The notes under the pieces are model-generated. The model was not told the origin of the DNA. It made no database searches and saw only the letters and a program-made list of their open reading frames with translations. The position numbers and the translations under genes are program-made. A DNA stretch of 64,000 bases, taken from contig JADJWL010000025.1 of the NCBI GenBank assembly GCA_016716385.1, positions 868,001 to 932,000 of the forward strand. Reading direction: 5' to 3'. This DNA is from Bryobacterales bacterium. Its GTDB lineage: Bacteria > Acidobacteriota > Terriglobia > Bryobacterales > Bryobacteraceae. This document shows, piece by piece, positions 27,262 through 37,100 of this stretch (position 1 is the first letter of the stretch; every line of letters starts with the position of its first letter).

Positions 27262-28323
27262 ATGCACCGCGCTCTCGCTCTCGCCTGTCTGGCGCTGCCC
27301 GCCCTGGGCTCCGGAGCCACTCCCATGACCGAAGAACTCGCCGGACGTTTCGCCGCCCTTGCCTTGGCCTGCGTCCACCGTGAGTATCCCAACAAAATCT
27401 CGCACATGATGCTCTCCGACGCCGACGTCGCCCCAGCCCGCCTGCTCACCCCCGCCTTCTACGGCTGCCTCGACTGGCATTCCGCCGTCCATGGACACTG
27501 GCTGCTTGCCCGGCTCGCCCGCCTCTACCCGGAAGCACCGTTCGCCGCCGCCGCGCGGTCGGCGCTTGCCACCAGCCTGACACCCGCCAAGATCGCCCAG
27601 GAAGCCCGCTACGTGAGCGGCGGCGGACGCTCGAGCTTTGAGCGCCCCTACGGCCTCGCCTGGCTGCTCCAGCTTTCGCTCGAACTGCACGAGTGGAATA
27701 CCCCGCACGCCCGCCGCTGGCGGCAGATCCTCGTACCGCTCGAAGCCGCTGTGCGGGAGAGCCTCGCGCGCTGGCTGCCCCAGTTGTCCCACCCGGTGCG
27801 AACCGGCGAGCACAGCCAAAGCGCGTTCGCCCTTGGCCTCATGCTCGATTGGGCGCGCGGCACGGGCGAAGCGCCGTTTGCCACGCTCGTCGAGGGCCGC
27901 ATCCGGGCGTTTTACCTCAACGACCGGAACTGCCCGCTCGCTTACGAACCCGGCGGCGAGGATTTTCTCTCGCCCTGCCTCGCCGAAGCCGACGCGGTGC
28001 GCCGTGTCCTGCCCCCGGAGGAGTTCGCGCGCTGGTTCGACGCGTTCCTGCCGGATGTGCGGCTGCTACCCGAGCGCGTTACCGACCCCGGGGACGGCAA
28101 GCTGGCCCACCTCGACGGCCTGAACCTCAGCCGTGCCTGGATGCTGGAAGGCATCGCGGCGGGCTTGCCCCAGGGACATCCCCGCCGTACGCCACTGCTG
28201 CGGCTGGCGGGGGCGCACCGGGGGCCCGGCCTGGCGTCGGTGACGAGCGAGCGCTACGAGGGCGCGCACTGGCTCGGCAGCTTTGCTACGTACCTGATGA
28301 CTGGCCGCGCTCTGCCGCGCTGA
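27262..28323 (+). CDS. DUF2891 family protein
   Basis: A 353-residue protein of the DUF2891 family, recognised from HREYPNKISHMML, LTPAFYGCLDWHSAVHGHWLLARL, the HSQSAFALGLMLDWAR segment and a C-terminal EGAHWLGSFATYLMTGR. A short signal sequence (about residues 1-18) suggests export. The repeated helical hairpins and conserved His/Asp/Glu resemble an alpha/alpha barrel, but no activity is established to my knowledge. The 3' end overlaps pyrE on the other strand by 38 bases. Confidence 0.88.
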   Translation: MHRALALACLALPALGSGATPMTEELAGRFAALALACVHREYPNKISHMMLSDADVAPARLLTPAFYGCLDWHSAVHGHWLLARLARLYPEAPFAAAARSALATSLTPAKIAQEARYVSGGGRSSFERPYGLAWLLQLSLELHEWNTPHARRWRQILVPLEAAVRESLARWLPQLSHPVRTGEHSQSAFALGLMLDWARGTGEAPFATLVEGRIRAFYLNDRNCPLAYEPGGEDFLSPCLAEADAVRRVLPPEEFARWFDAFLPDVRLLPERVTDPGDGKLAHLDGLNLSRAWMLEGIAAGLPQGHPRRTPLLRLAGAHRGPGLASVTSERYEGAHWLGSFATYLMTGRALPR

Positions 28324-28864
28324 ACTCGGACAGGGTGTACAGAGCGGCCAGCGGGCAGCCGGCGGCGGCCAGGTTCTCGCGCGCGCCCATCTCGCGGTCG
28401 ACCACGCAGAGCGCTCCCAGCACCCGGTACCCCGCCTCGCGCACTCGCTCGACCGCCTTGATGGTCGAGCCGCCCGTCGTGCAGACGTCGTCCAGCACCA
28501 CGACGTCCGCGGGGGCGCTCACCGGACCCTCGATGTAGCGCATCGTGCCGTGGCTCTTCGGCTCCTTGCGCACGACGAAGGCATCGACTGACGTGGCCGT
28601 CCGCGCACTCTCGTGAGCGATGGCCATGGCGATGGGGTCGGCGCCCAGCGTCAGGCCGCCCACGGCTGCCGGACGCCACCCTTCGGCCGCCAGCTTCTCC
28701 AGCAGGAGCCGCCCGATGAGCGGCATCGCTTCGGCGCGATAGGCGGTCTGCTTGACGTCGACGTACACGTTGCTCTTCTGCCCGGACGCCAGGGTGAACT
28801 CCCCGAAGCGGACAGAGTACTGGCTCAGAAGCGCGCGCAGGCGCTCACGATCGGTGTCTGGCAT
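28286..28864 (-). CDS. pyrE: Orotate phosphoribosyltransferase
   Basis: A 192-residue pyrimidine-biosynthesis enzyme that makes OMP from orotate and PRPP. The PRPP motif VVVLDDVCTTGGSTIKAVE is intact, and FGEFTLASGQKSNVYVDVK is the usual N-terminal substrate segment. Other conserved parts are GGLTLGADPIAMAIA and FVVRKEPKSHG. It stands alone, without other pyr genes. Its 3' end overlaps the DUF2891 gene by 38 bases. Its 5' end faces a phosphoesterase gene across 44 bases containing an inverted repeat. Confidence 0.95.
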   Translation of the reverse strand: MPDTDRERLRALLSQYSVRFGEFTLASGQKSNVYVDVKQTAYRAEAMPLIGRLLLEKLAAEGWRPAAVGGLTLGADPIAMAIAHESARTATSVDAFVVRKEPKSHGTMRYIEGPVSAPADVVVLDDVCTTGGSTIKAVERVREAGYRVLGALCVVDREMGARENLAAAGCPLAALYTLSEFSAAERGQSSGT

Positions 28865-28875
28865 GGATCCGGTCC

Positions 28876-28898
28876 TTCAGTATACCGGATACACTGAA
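28876..28898. promoter_or_regulatory. Inverted repeat in the pyrE divergent region
   Basis: TTCAGT (28876-28881) pairs with ACTGAA (28893-28898) around an 11-base centre that continues the symmetry with two mismatches. The 44-base gap between two divergent starts leaves little room for promoters, so this could be an operator or simply paired -10-like sequences (TATAC on both sides). Confidence 0.4.
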
Positions 28899-28908
28899 AG
28901 CAGGCCCC

Positions 28909-29763
28909 ATGCGCCCCCTCGTTGTTGTCCTTCTTGCCGTTTTCCCGCTTGCGGCGCAAACCGACCTCGGCCAGATGCTCCCGGAGGGCGGAACCATCCG
29001 CCTGACCGCCTTTGGCGATTTTGGCGACCTCAAGCATTCACCCCAAACGGTCGCTGACGCCATGTACCGGCGGCACCAGCAGCAGCCGTTCGCGCTGGGG
29101 GTGACCCTGGGCGACAATTTCTACCCCAGGGGCGTGAAGTCGGTCGACGATCCGAAATGGACGCGGATCTGGGAGGATCTATACGCCCGGTTCGGCATCG
29201 TCTTCTACGCTGCTCTTGGGAACCATGACTATAAGGGCAACGAACAGGCCCAGATCGACTACGCGGCCCGCAGCCGGAGCTGGGAGATGCCCGCGCGTTA
29301 CTATACGTACGCCGCCGGTCCTGCACGCTTCCTCGCGCTCGATACCACCGAGTGGGATGACGCGCAGCGTGCGTGGCTCGACCGGGAACTGGCTTCCAAG
29401 CCCGCGCCTTGGCGGATCGTGTATGGCCACCACCCAGTGTTCACCTATGGCCGGCACCGCCGCGGCAAGCAGGTCGCGCGGATGGAGCGGGAACTGCTGC
29501 CGCTCCTGGCCCGGCACGGCGTCCGGCTGTACCTGAGCGGCCACGACCACGACTTCCAGCACCTGCGCGAGGCCGGCATCGACTTCTTCATCTGCGGCGG
29601 AGGCGGAACCAAGCTGCGCAAGGCCCGGTCCGGGCCCCGGACGGTCTTCGCCGCCAGCCAGCACGGGTTTTGCGAAGTGGAGGCGGGTCCGGAGGCGCTC
29701 GATGTCCGGATTTTCAACACTGCGTCAGGTCTCCTCCACGCGACGCGCATCCCCCACCGCTGA
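28909..29763 (+). CDS. Purple acid phosphatase-like metallophosphoesterase
   Basis: A 284-residue exported phosphatase of the calcineurin-like fold, similar in order and length to tartrate-resistant acid phosphatase. A signal peptide (MRPLVVVLLAVFPLAAQ) is followed by all metal motifs: GDFGD, GVTLGDNFYPRG, ALGNHDYKGN, YGHHPVFTYG and LSGHDHDFQH. The Tyr in DNFY is the ligand that gives the purple iron centre. It probably releases phosphate from organic esters in the periplasm. It is divergent from pyrE. Confidence 0.92.
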   Translation: MRPLVVVLLAVFPLAAQTDLGQMLPEGGTIRLTAFGDFGDLKHSPQTVADAMYRRHQQQPFALGVTLGDNFYPRGVKSVDDPKWTRIWEDLYARFGIVFYAALGNHDYKGNEQAQIDYAARSRSWEMPARYYTYAAGPARFLALDTTEWDDAQRAWLDRELASKPAPWRIVYGHHPVFTYGRHRRGKQVARMERELLPLLARHGVRLYLSGHDHDFQHLREAGIDFFICGGGGTKLRKARSGPRTVFAASQHGFCEVEAGPEALDVRIFNTASGLLHATRIPHR

Positions 29764-29843
29764 TGGGGCATTTCCCCCGATTCAGGACGAACCGGCAGCG
29801 CGAGCCGCCATCAAGTCCGTGATTTCCCACAGTCTGCCGGATT

Positions 29844-29858
29844 GGCACGCGGCGTGCC
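29844..29858. promoter_or_regulatory. Perfect palindrome upstream of ferredoxin
   Basis: GGCACGC-G-GCGTGCC is an uninterrupted 15-bp palindrome ending 11 bases before the ferredoxin ATG. It could be a repressor site overlapping the start of transcription. No other copy was noticed in the window. Confidence 0.4.
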
Positions 29859-29869
29859 GATAAGAAGGC

Positions 29870-30121
29870 ATGGCATACGTAATCACTGAAGGCTGCACCA
29901 AAGACGAACTGTGCATCGAAGCCTGCCCCGTCGATTGCATCGCGCCCAAGACGGGCGATCCGCGGTTTGAGGAGGAGACACAGTTGTATGTTCACCCGGA
30001 CGATTGCATTGACTGCGGGGCTTGCGTGCCGGTATGCCCGACTGGCTCGATCATGCCGCTCGAAAGCGTCCCGCCGGAGATGGCGTCCTACATTGAGAAG
30101 AACGCTGCGTACTTTCAGTAG
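29870..30121 (+). CDS. Ferredoxin with two Fe-S cluster motifs
   Basis: An 83-residue small electron carrier. The C-terminal motif CIDCGACVPVCP binds a [4Fe-4S] cluster. The N-terminal motif CTKDELCIEACPVDC has Cys spaced C-x5-C-x3-C-x3-C, as in FdxA-type 7Fe/8Fe ferredoxins. AGAAGG ends one base before the ATG, an unusually short spacing, so initiation may be weak or leaderless. A perfect 15-bp palindrome (29844-29858) lies 11 bases upstream. The electron partner is unknown. Confidence 0.92.
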   Translation: MAYVITEGCTKDELCIEACPVDCIAPKTGDPRFEEETQLYVHPDDCIDCGACVPVCPTGSIMPLESVPPEMASYIEKNAAYFQ

Positions 30122-30245
30122 CATCCCCGTCCACTGCCCAGGATAGGGCCTGCCCAGCCGTTGCGTCGCACTTGGGGCGACCGGAACCGGCGGCCGGGTG
30201 GGCCCACATCCTACTTCCTTTACATTAAAATTTATTCCTTCCCTC

Positions 30246-30275
30246 TTGCTGCGCAGGCAACTTTCACCCTATAAT
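30246..30275 (+). promoter_or_regulatory. Candidate promoter of receptor copy 2
   Basis: TATAAT at 30270-30275, with TTGCTG at 30246-30251 and an 18-base spacer. It lies 62 bases before the GTG start. The region upstream is locally AT-rich (ACATTAAAATTTATT), unlike the surroundings. Confidence 0.55.
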
Positions 30276-30337
30276 CAGCCAATCAAACCGTTAACATTCA
30301 TCCATGTTCGTACCGGGCTGGGTGAGAGGGGTTATGC

Positions 30338-33300
30338 GTGCAGTTTCTGAAAGACTACAAACAACTTAGGGTGCTTCTTCTCTGCCTCCTGCTAGCGTCA
30401 CTGCCGGCCGCTGCGCAGTCCACGACTCAAGCGATTCAGGGCCTCGTGACCGACACCACTGGAGCGGTGGTGGCAGGAGCGAGAATCACGATTACCAACA
30501 TCCAGACCGGCGTCACCCGCTCGGTCGAAACCAACCAGACCGGCAACTACAACTTTCCGCTGGTGCCGGTCGGCAACTATAACGTCCGTTCGGAACTGGA
30601 CGGGTTCCGCACCGAGACCGTCACCAACCTCCGCGTCGACACCGGCTCCCAGGTGCGCCAGGACTTCCGGCTCCAGATCGGCGCCGTCACCGAGACCATC
30701 GAGGTCGCGGCCAGCGCGGTCACCCTCGAGACCGAAAACGCAACGCTCGGTGCGGTCATCGAGAACCGGCGCATCATCGAACTGCCGCTCAACGGCCGCA
30801 ACGTCCAGAACCTCGCCGTGCTCGTACCCGGCGTCCAGTTCGGCAACCGCACTGGCCTCGGCGACGGCGGTGGTGGGTTCCCGATTCCTGGGCAAGGCTT
30901 CTCGGTGTCGGCCAACGGCCAGCGCGAGACCTACCAGACCATTTCACTGGACGGCGTGGACGCGAAGGATCCGCGCATCCACATTGCCAACTTCGTGCCC
31001 TCGATTGAGGCCATTGAAGAGTTCAAGATCCAGACCAACACGTATTCAGCCGAAATCGGCTTCGGCGGTGGCGCGAACGTGAACATCACGATGAAGAGCG
31101 GTACCAACCAGTTGCACGGGACGTTCTTCAACTTCCTGCGCAACGATGCCTTCGACGCCGAGAACTACTTCCTCAACTTCGAGCGCCCGGCGGATGCCGA
31201 GAGGGCGAAGAAGAACAAGCTGCGCCAGAACCAGTATGGCTTCGTGATGAGCGGGCCGGTGCTGATTCCCGGCGTGTACAACGGCAAAAACAAGACGTTC
31301 TGGGCGTTCAACTACGAAGGCCGGCGGACGCGCGAAGGGGTCGTCTCGACCGAGTGGTGGCCCAGCAACGAGTTTCGCCAAGGCGACTTTTCGTCAGTGC
31401 AGTTCGGGGCGTTCGACGTCAACCGGAGCTTCCGCAACCCGATTCTGATCTACGATCCATTCACGGGCGATCCGTTCCCGAACAACCGGATTCCGGCGTC
31501 GCGGCTACATCCGGGCGCACAGAATATCCTCAACCTGTACGTGCCGCAGCCGATGTTCATCCAGGACGATCCGCTGGACTTCACAGCGCGTCAGGCGGTG
31601 AACCAGCCGGTGGACGTGAACACGTTCTTCACGCGAGTCGATCACAACTTCAGCGACAGGGACCGCATTTTCGGTCGTTTGGCGTGGGATCGTTCGGGGC
31701 GTGAGAACAACCACATCAATCCGAACCTGCCGGTGGTCGTGGACCACGAGGTGACAAACCTCGCCACGCAGTGGATTCACACGTTCAACCAGAACATGAT
31801 CAACGAGTTCCGTTTCGGGTTCAACGAGTCCAACGACATCACGCGCAACCCGCGCATGTTCGATCCGAGCTTCGACATGGACGCTCTTGGAGTGGGCGAG
31901 TTCCGGATTGCCGGCGACGGCAACCGCAAGCTGCGGTTGAACGAGCAGGGGATTCCGCAGATGACAGGCATCGGCTTCACGATGCAGGAGCGGACGGCGG
32001 GCAACGGGTTCGACAACATGAACACATTCCAGTTCGGCAACCACGTGTCGTGGATCAAGGGCCGTCACAATCTGAAGTTTGGCGGCGAAGGGTACATCAT
32101 CCGGATGGACCGCGGCGCTGCGAACCTGGCGGAGGGCGCGCTGGACTTTTCTGCGCTGCAGACGGGCCACGGGTTCGCGTCGTTCCTGATGGGCCTGCCG
32201 AACCAGACGCGGACGCCGGAAGGACTGCCGTTCACGGTACCGGCATCGAACCGGTCGGGCTTCTACATTCACGACGACTGGAAGGTGACTTCCCGGTTGA
32301 CGGTGAACGTCGGCCTGCGGTTTGACTACATCGGTGTGCCGTGGGATCGCCAGGGTCTGTGGCGGACATTGTCGCTGCCTGGAGATCGGGGCGAAACGGG
32401 ATTCACCAAGCCGGACGGAACGGTGATTCCTGTGATCTCGCCGGCGCACGTCGACGAGCGTGGCGCGGTGAAGTTGTTCGACCAGGACGTGCGGTTCTTC
32501 ATGCCGCGCGTGGGTATCGCCTACCGTCCGACGGACAAGTGGGTGATCCGTACGGGCGCGGGGTGGTATGACAACATCAACCACCTGAACACGTTCACGA
32601 TCTTCAACCTGATGCCGCCGAAGGGCAACCAGATCTTCAACACGCAGACCGTGCCGGCACGGACGATTCCAGTGGTGGGATTGAACGGGAATACGTTCAA
32701 CGTGCAGACGCGGCGGTACACGCCGACGTCAAACATCCTGTCGATGGACGATCCGTTCCTGACGCGGGTGGCGGGAGCGGCGGTGGTCCGGCCGACGAAC
32801 GTGATTGGTTCGCCGACGGACTACAACGACGGTTCGGTGTGGAAGTGGAGTTTGGACGTCCAGCGCGAATTGCCGTTCCAGTCGTCGTTGACGGTTGGGT
32901 ATGCCGGCAGCAAGGGCTACCACGTGGGCAACTCGGTGGGGAACTACAACGATCCGGCGACGCCGTCGGTAGCGTTCAGGCAGGACAACCGGCGCCGGAC
33001 GGAGTTCTTTGATCCGGCGCTCCCTGAGAGGGGCGTGCAGGCCCTGGGCAATATCCGCTACATCGACTCGTACGGGGAGTCGTTTTACCACGGCTTGCAG
33101 GTGAAGTACGACAAGCGGACGACGCGCGGCCTGACGATGGGCGTGGCGTATACGCTGAGCAAGGTGCACGGGGACGGGGAGTCCGGCGGCCAGGAGGGCG
33201 TCGGCTTCCAGGATCCGCTCGACCGCCGTGGCTCGCGCGGTCTGATGCGCTTTGACCAGACGCACCGCACGGTGGCTCACTTCGTGTGGGATCTGCCGGG

Positions 33301-33823
33301 CAGTAACCTGACGGGGCCCATGAAACACATCCTCGGCGGCTGGCAGGCCAATGGGATCCTGACGATGGCGTCAGGCTTCCCATTCACCGTGAATCAAGCT
33401 GCCTCCAACATCGGCATGGCCTCGGGACCGGTGCGGCCCGACGTCGTGGGCGAGTGGGAACTCGACGAGCCGAACCGTAAGCGCATGTTCAATCCTCAGG
33501 CGTTCCAGCGGGTGACCTGCCAGTTGGCGGATCGTCCGGAACTGTGCCGATTTGGCAGCGCGGGCTACAACGTCCTGCGCGGCCTGGGCCAGCGCCAGGG
33601 GGATTTCTCAATGTACAAGAACATCACGTTCACCGAGCGGTTCCGGGCGCAGTTCCGCTGGGAAGCGTATAACGTGTTCAACACGCCGTGGTTCGGCAAC
33701 CCGGGTGGCATCAGCTTCTCGACGGCGAACCAGATCGTGCCGGACGGTCCTCGCGACGCCGAGAGCCGCAGCCTGCGCGTACCCATGCGGCGTATGCAAC
33801 TCGGCCTGAAACTGTTCTTCTAA
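30338..33823 (+). CDS. Oar-like TonB-dependent receptor, copy 2
   Basis: A 1161-residue outer-membrane receptor with the same signal peptide, regulatory-like sandwich, plug and barrel as copy 1. GTG at 30338 follows GAGAGGGG (30324-30331). It differs from copies 1 and 3 by two in-frame codon losses (PPKGNQ rather than PPKAGNQ, and AGAAVVRP rather than AGAAAVVRP). It also has its own C-terminal segment VNQAASNIGMASGPVRPDVVGEWELDEPNRKRMF. It shares RGETGFTKPDGTVIPVISPAH with copy 3 but not copy 1. Independent promoter and hairpin suggest separate control. The ligand is unknown. Confidence 0.92.
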   Translation: MQFLKDYKQLRVLLLCLLLASLPAAAQSTTQAIQGLVTDTTGAVVAGARITITNIQTGVTRSVETNQTGNYNFPLVPVGNYNVRSELDGFRTETVTNLRVDTGSQVRQDFRLQIGAVTETIEVAASAVTLETENATLGAVIENRRIIELPLNGRNVQNLAVLVPGVQFGNRTGLGDGGGGFPIPGQGFSVSANGQRETYQTISLDGVDAKDPRIHIANFVPSIEAIEEFKIQTNTYSAEIGFGGGANVNITMKSGTNQLHGTFFNFLRNDAFDAENYFLNFERPADAERAKKNKLRQNQYGFVMSGPVLIPGVYNGKNKTFWAFNYEGRRTREGVVSTEWWPSNEFRQGDFSSVQFGAFDVNRSFRNPILIYDPFTGDPFPNNRIPASRLHPGAQNILNLYVPQPMFIQDDPLDFTARQAVNQPVDVNTFFTRVDHNFSDRDRIFGRLAWDRSGRENNHINPNLPVVVDHEVTNLATQWIHTFNQNMINEFRFGFNESNDITRNPRMFDPSFDMDALGVGEFRIAGDGNRKLRLNEQGIPQMTGIGFTMQERTAGNGFDNMNTFQFGNHVSWIKGRHNLKFGGEGYIIRMDRGAANLAEGALDFSALQTGHGFASFLMGLPNQTRTPEGLPFTVPASNRSGFYIHDDWKVTSRLTVNVGLRFDYIGVPWDRQGLWRTLSLPGDRGETGFTKPDGTVIPVISPAHVDERGAVKLFDQDVRFFMPRVGIAYRPTDKWVIRTGAGWYDNINHLNTFTIFNLMPPKGNQIFNTQTVPARTIPVVGLNGNTFNVQTRRYTPTSNILSMDDPFLTRVAGAAVVRPTNVIGSPTDYNDGSVWKWSLDVQRELPFQSSLTVGYAGSKGYHVGNSVGNYNDPATPSVAFRQDNRRRTEFFDPALPERGVQALGNIRYIDSYGESFYHGLQVKYDKRTTRGLTMGVAYTLSKVHGDGESGGQEGVGFQDPLDRRGSRGLMRFDQTHRTVAHFVWDLPGSNLTGPMKHILGGWQANGILTMASGFPFTVNQAASNIGMASGPVRPDVVGEWELDEPNRKRMFNPQAFQRVTCQLADRPELCRFGSAGYNVLRGLGQRQGDFSMYKNITFTERFRAQFRWEAYNVFNTPWFGNPGGISFSTANQIVPDGPRDAESRSLRVPMRRMQLGLKLFF

Positions 33824-33841
33824 GGCCATCACCCCAGCGCT

Positions 33842-33879
33842 TGGGATGCCGGTCCGACAGTACTAGGACCGGCATCCCA
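33842..33879 (+). terminator. Hairpin after receptor copy 2
   Basis: A 14-bp stem (33842-33855 with 33866-33879, TGGGATGCCGGTCC and its complement) with a 10-base loop. It starts 18 bases after the stop. There is no T-run, so it may stabilise the mRNA 3' end or act as an imperfect terminator. Confidence 0.65.
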
Positions 33880-34016
33880 GAAAACCGGGAAAGGAGGGAA
33901 ACGACAGGTCAAGAAGGCTGCCAACAACCTAAATAACCAACAAGATACCACCTGCTGGAGTCACACTCCGGCCGCATGGCGCTTGCTTTCTCTTCATTAA
34001 AAAGAATCTGCCACGC

Positions 34017-34046
34017 TTGAATCCGGGTCTGCTGACCGCCTATAAT
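34017..34046 (+). promoter_or_regulatory. Candidate promoter of receptor copy 3
   Basis: TTGAAT at 34017-34022 and a perfect TATAAT at 34041-34046 with an 18-base spacer, 65 bases before the TTG start. The distance and box types match those of copy 2, although the flanking DNA is different. Confidence 0.65.
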
Positions 34047-34111
34047 CGACCCCATCGGCTTAACTTTGTTCAACCAGCAAAGCTGAGTCCTGTTAGAGGG
34101 GTTTAACGAAC

Positions 34112-37100
34112 TTGAAACAACTGAGATTCTGCTTGGCCTTGCTTGCGTGCCTGGTCCTTGCGCTGACGCCTGCCGTCGCGCAATCCACCACGCAGGCCAT
34201 TCAAGGTCTGGTGACCGACACGACCGGAGCGGTGGTGGCGGGCGCCAAGATCACGATTACGAACATCCAGACCGGTATCACCCGTACGGTCGAAACCAAC
34301 CAGACCGGCAACTACAACTTCCCGCTGGTGCCGGTCGGCAACTATAACGTCCGTTCGGAACTGGACGGGTTCCGCACCGAGACCGTCACCAACCTCCGCG
34401 TCGACACCGGCGCTCAGGTCCGTCAGGACTTCCGGCTCCAGATCGGCCAAGTGACCGAGACGATCGAGGTCGCGGCCAGCGCGGTGACGCTCGAGACTGA
34501 AAACGCGACGCTCGGCGCGGTCATCGAGAACCGGCGCATCATCGAACTGCCGCTCAACGGCCGCAACGTCCAGAACCTCGCCGTGCTTGTGCCCGGCGTC
34601 CAGTTCGGCAACCGGACCGGTCTTGGTGATGGTTCGGGCGGGTTCCCAATTCCTGGGCAGGGCTTCTCGGTGTCGGCCAACGGCCAGCGCGAGACCTACC
34701 AGACGATTTCGCTCGACGGCGTGGACGCCAAAGATCCGCGCATCCACATCGCCAACTTCGTGCCCTCGATCGAGGCCATCGAAGAGTTCAAGATCCAGAC
34801 CAACACCTACTCGGCCGAAGTCGGCTTCGGCGGCGGCGCGAACGTGAACATCACGATGAAGAGCGGCACCAACCAGTTGCACGGGACGTTCTTCAACTTC
34901 CTGCGCAACGATGCCTTCGACGCCGAGAACTACTTCCTCAACTTCGAACGTCCGGCGGGCGCAACGCGGGCCCAGAAGAACAAGCTACGGCAGAACCAGT
35001 TTGGGTTCGTAATGAGCGGGCCGGTGTTGATCCCGGGCGTCTACAACGGCAAGAACAAGACGTTCTGGGCGTTCAACTACGAAGGCCGGCGGACGCGCGA
35101 AGGGGTCGTCTCGACCGAGTGGTGGCCCAGCAACGAGTTTCGCCAAGGCGACTTTTCGTCGGTGCAGTTCGGCGCCTTCGACGTGAATCGCGCCTTCCGG
35201 AACCCGATTCTGATCTACGATCCGTTTACGGGCGATCCGTTCCCGAACAACCGGATTCCGGCATCGCGGCTGCATCCGGGCGCGCAGAACGTTCTGAACC
35301 TGTACGTGCCGCAGCCGATGTTCATCCAGGACGATCCGCTGGACTTCACAGCGCGTCAGGCGGTGAACCAGCCGATCGACGTGAACACGTTCTTCACGCG
35401 CATCGACCACAACTTCAGCGATAAGGACCGTATCTTCGGCCGCCTCGCGTGGGACCGGTCGGGCCGCGAGAACAACCACATCAACCCGAACCTCCCGGTG
35501 ATCGTGGACCACGAGGTGACGAACCTCGCGACGCAGTGGATTCACACGTTCAACCAGAACATGATCAACGAGTTCCGTTTCGGGTTCAATGAGTCTAACG
35601 ACATCACGCGCAACCCGCGCATGTTCGACCCCACGTTCGACATGGACGCCCTCGGAGTGGGCGAGTTCCGGATTACCGGCGACGGCAACCGCAAGCTGCG
35701 GTTGAACGAGCAGGGCATCCCGCAGATGAACGGCATTGGGTTCACGATGCTGGAGCGGACGGCGGGCAACGGGTTCGACAACATGAACACGTTCCAGTTC
35801 GGCAACCACGTGTCGTGGATCAAGGGCCGTCACAATCTGAAGTTTGGCGGCGAAGGCTACATCATCCGGATGGACCGCGGCGCGGCGAACCTGGCGGAAG
35901 GCGCGCTGGATTTCTCGCCGCTGCAGACGGGCCATGGGTTCGCGTCGTTCCTGATGGGCCTGCCGAACCAGACGCGGACGCCGGAAGGACTGCCGTTCAC
36001 GATTCCTGCATCGAACCGGTCGGGCTTCTACATTCACGACGACTGGAAGGTGACTTCCCGGTTGACGGTAAACGTCGGCTTGCGGTTTGACTACGTCGGT
36101 GTGCCGTGGGACCGTCAGGGTCTGTGGCGGACATTGTCGCTGCCTGGAGATCGGGGCGAGACGGGATTCACCAAGCCGGACGGAACGGTGATTCCTGTGA
36201 TCTCGCCGGCGCATGTCGACGAGCGTGGCGCGGTGAAGCTGTTCGACCAGGACGTGCGGTTCTTCATGCCGCGCGTGGGTATCGCCTACCGTCCGACGGA
36301 CAAGTGGGTGATCCGTACGGGCGCGGGGTGGTATGACAACATCAACCACCTGAACACGTTCACGATCTTCAACCTGATGCCGCCGAAGGCGGGCAACCAG
36401 ATCTTCAACACGCAGACGGCGCCGGCGCGGACGATTCCAGTGGTGGGATTGAACGGGAACACGTTCAACGTGCAGACGCGGCGGTACACGCCGACGTCGA
36501 ACATCCTGTCGATGGACGATCCGTTCCTGACGCGGGTGGCGGGAGCGGCGGCGGTGGTCCGGCCGACGAACGTGATTGGTTCGCCGACGGACTACAACGA
36601 CGGTTCGGTGTGGAAGTGGAGTTTGGACGTCCAGCGCGAATTGCCGTTCCAGTCGTCGTTGACGGTCGGGTATGCCGGCAGCAAGGGCTACCACGTGGGC
36701 AACTCGGTGGGGAACTACAACGATCCGGCGACGCCGTCGGTGGCGTTCAGGCAGGACAACCGGCGCCGGACGGAGTTCTTCGATCCAGCCGCGCCGGATC
36801 TGGGCGTGCAAGCGCTGGGTAACATTCGCTACATCGATTCGTACGGCGAATCGTTCTACCACGGCTTGCAGATGAAGTACGACAAGCGGACGACGCGTGG
36901 CCTGACGATGGGCGTGGCGTATACGCTGAGCAAGGTGCACGGGGACGGGGAGGCTGGCGGGCAGGAAGGCGTCGGTTTCCAGGATCCGTTCGACCGCCGT
37001 GGCTCGCGCGGTCTGATGCGTTTTGACCAGACGCACCGCACGGTGGCTCACTTCGTGTGGGATCTGCCGGGCAGCAACCTGACGGGGCCGCTGAAGCACA

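Noticed and set aside
29842..29860. Sigma-54-like promoter (GG-N10-GC) before the ferredoxin gene
   Set aside because: Transcription would begin almost on the ATG, leaving no leader, and the resemblance follows from the perfect palindrome.
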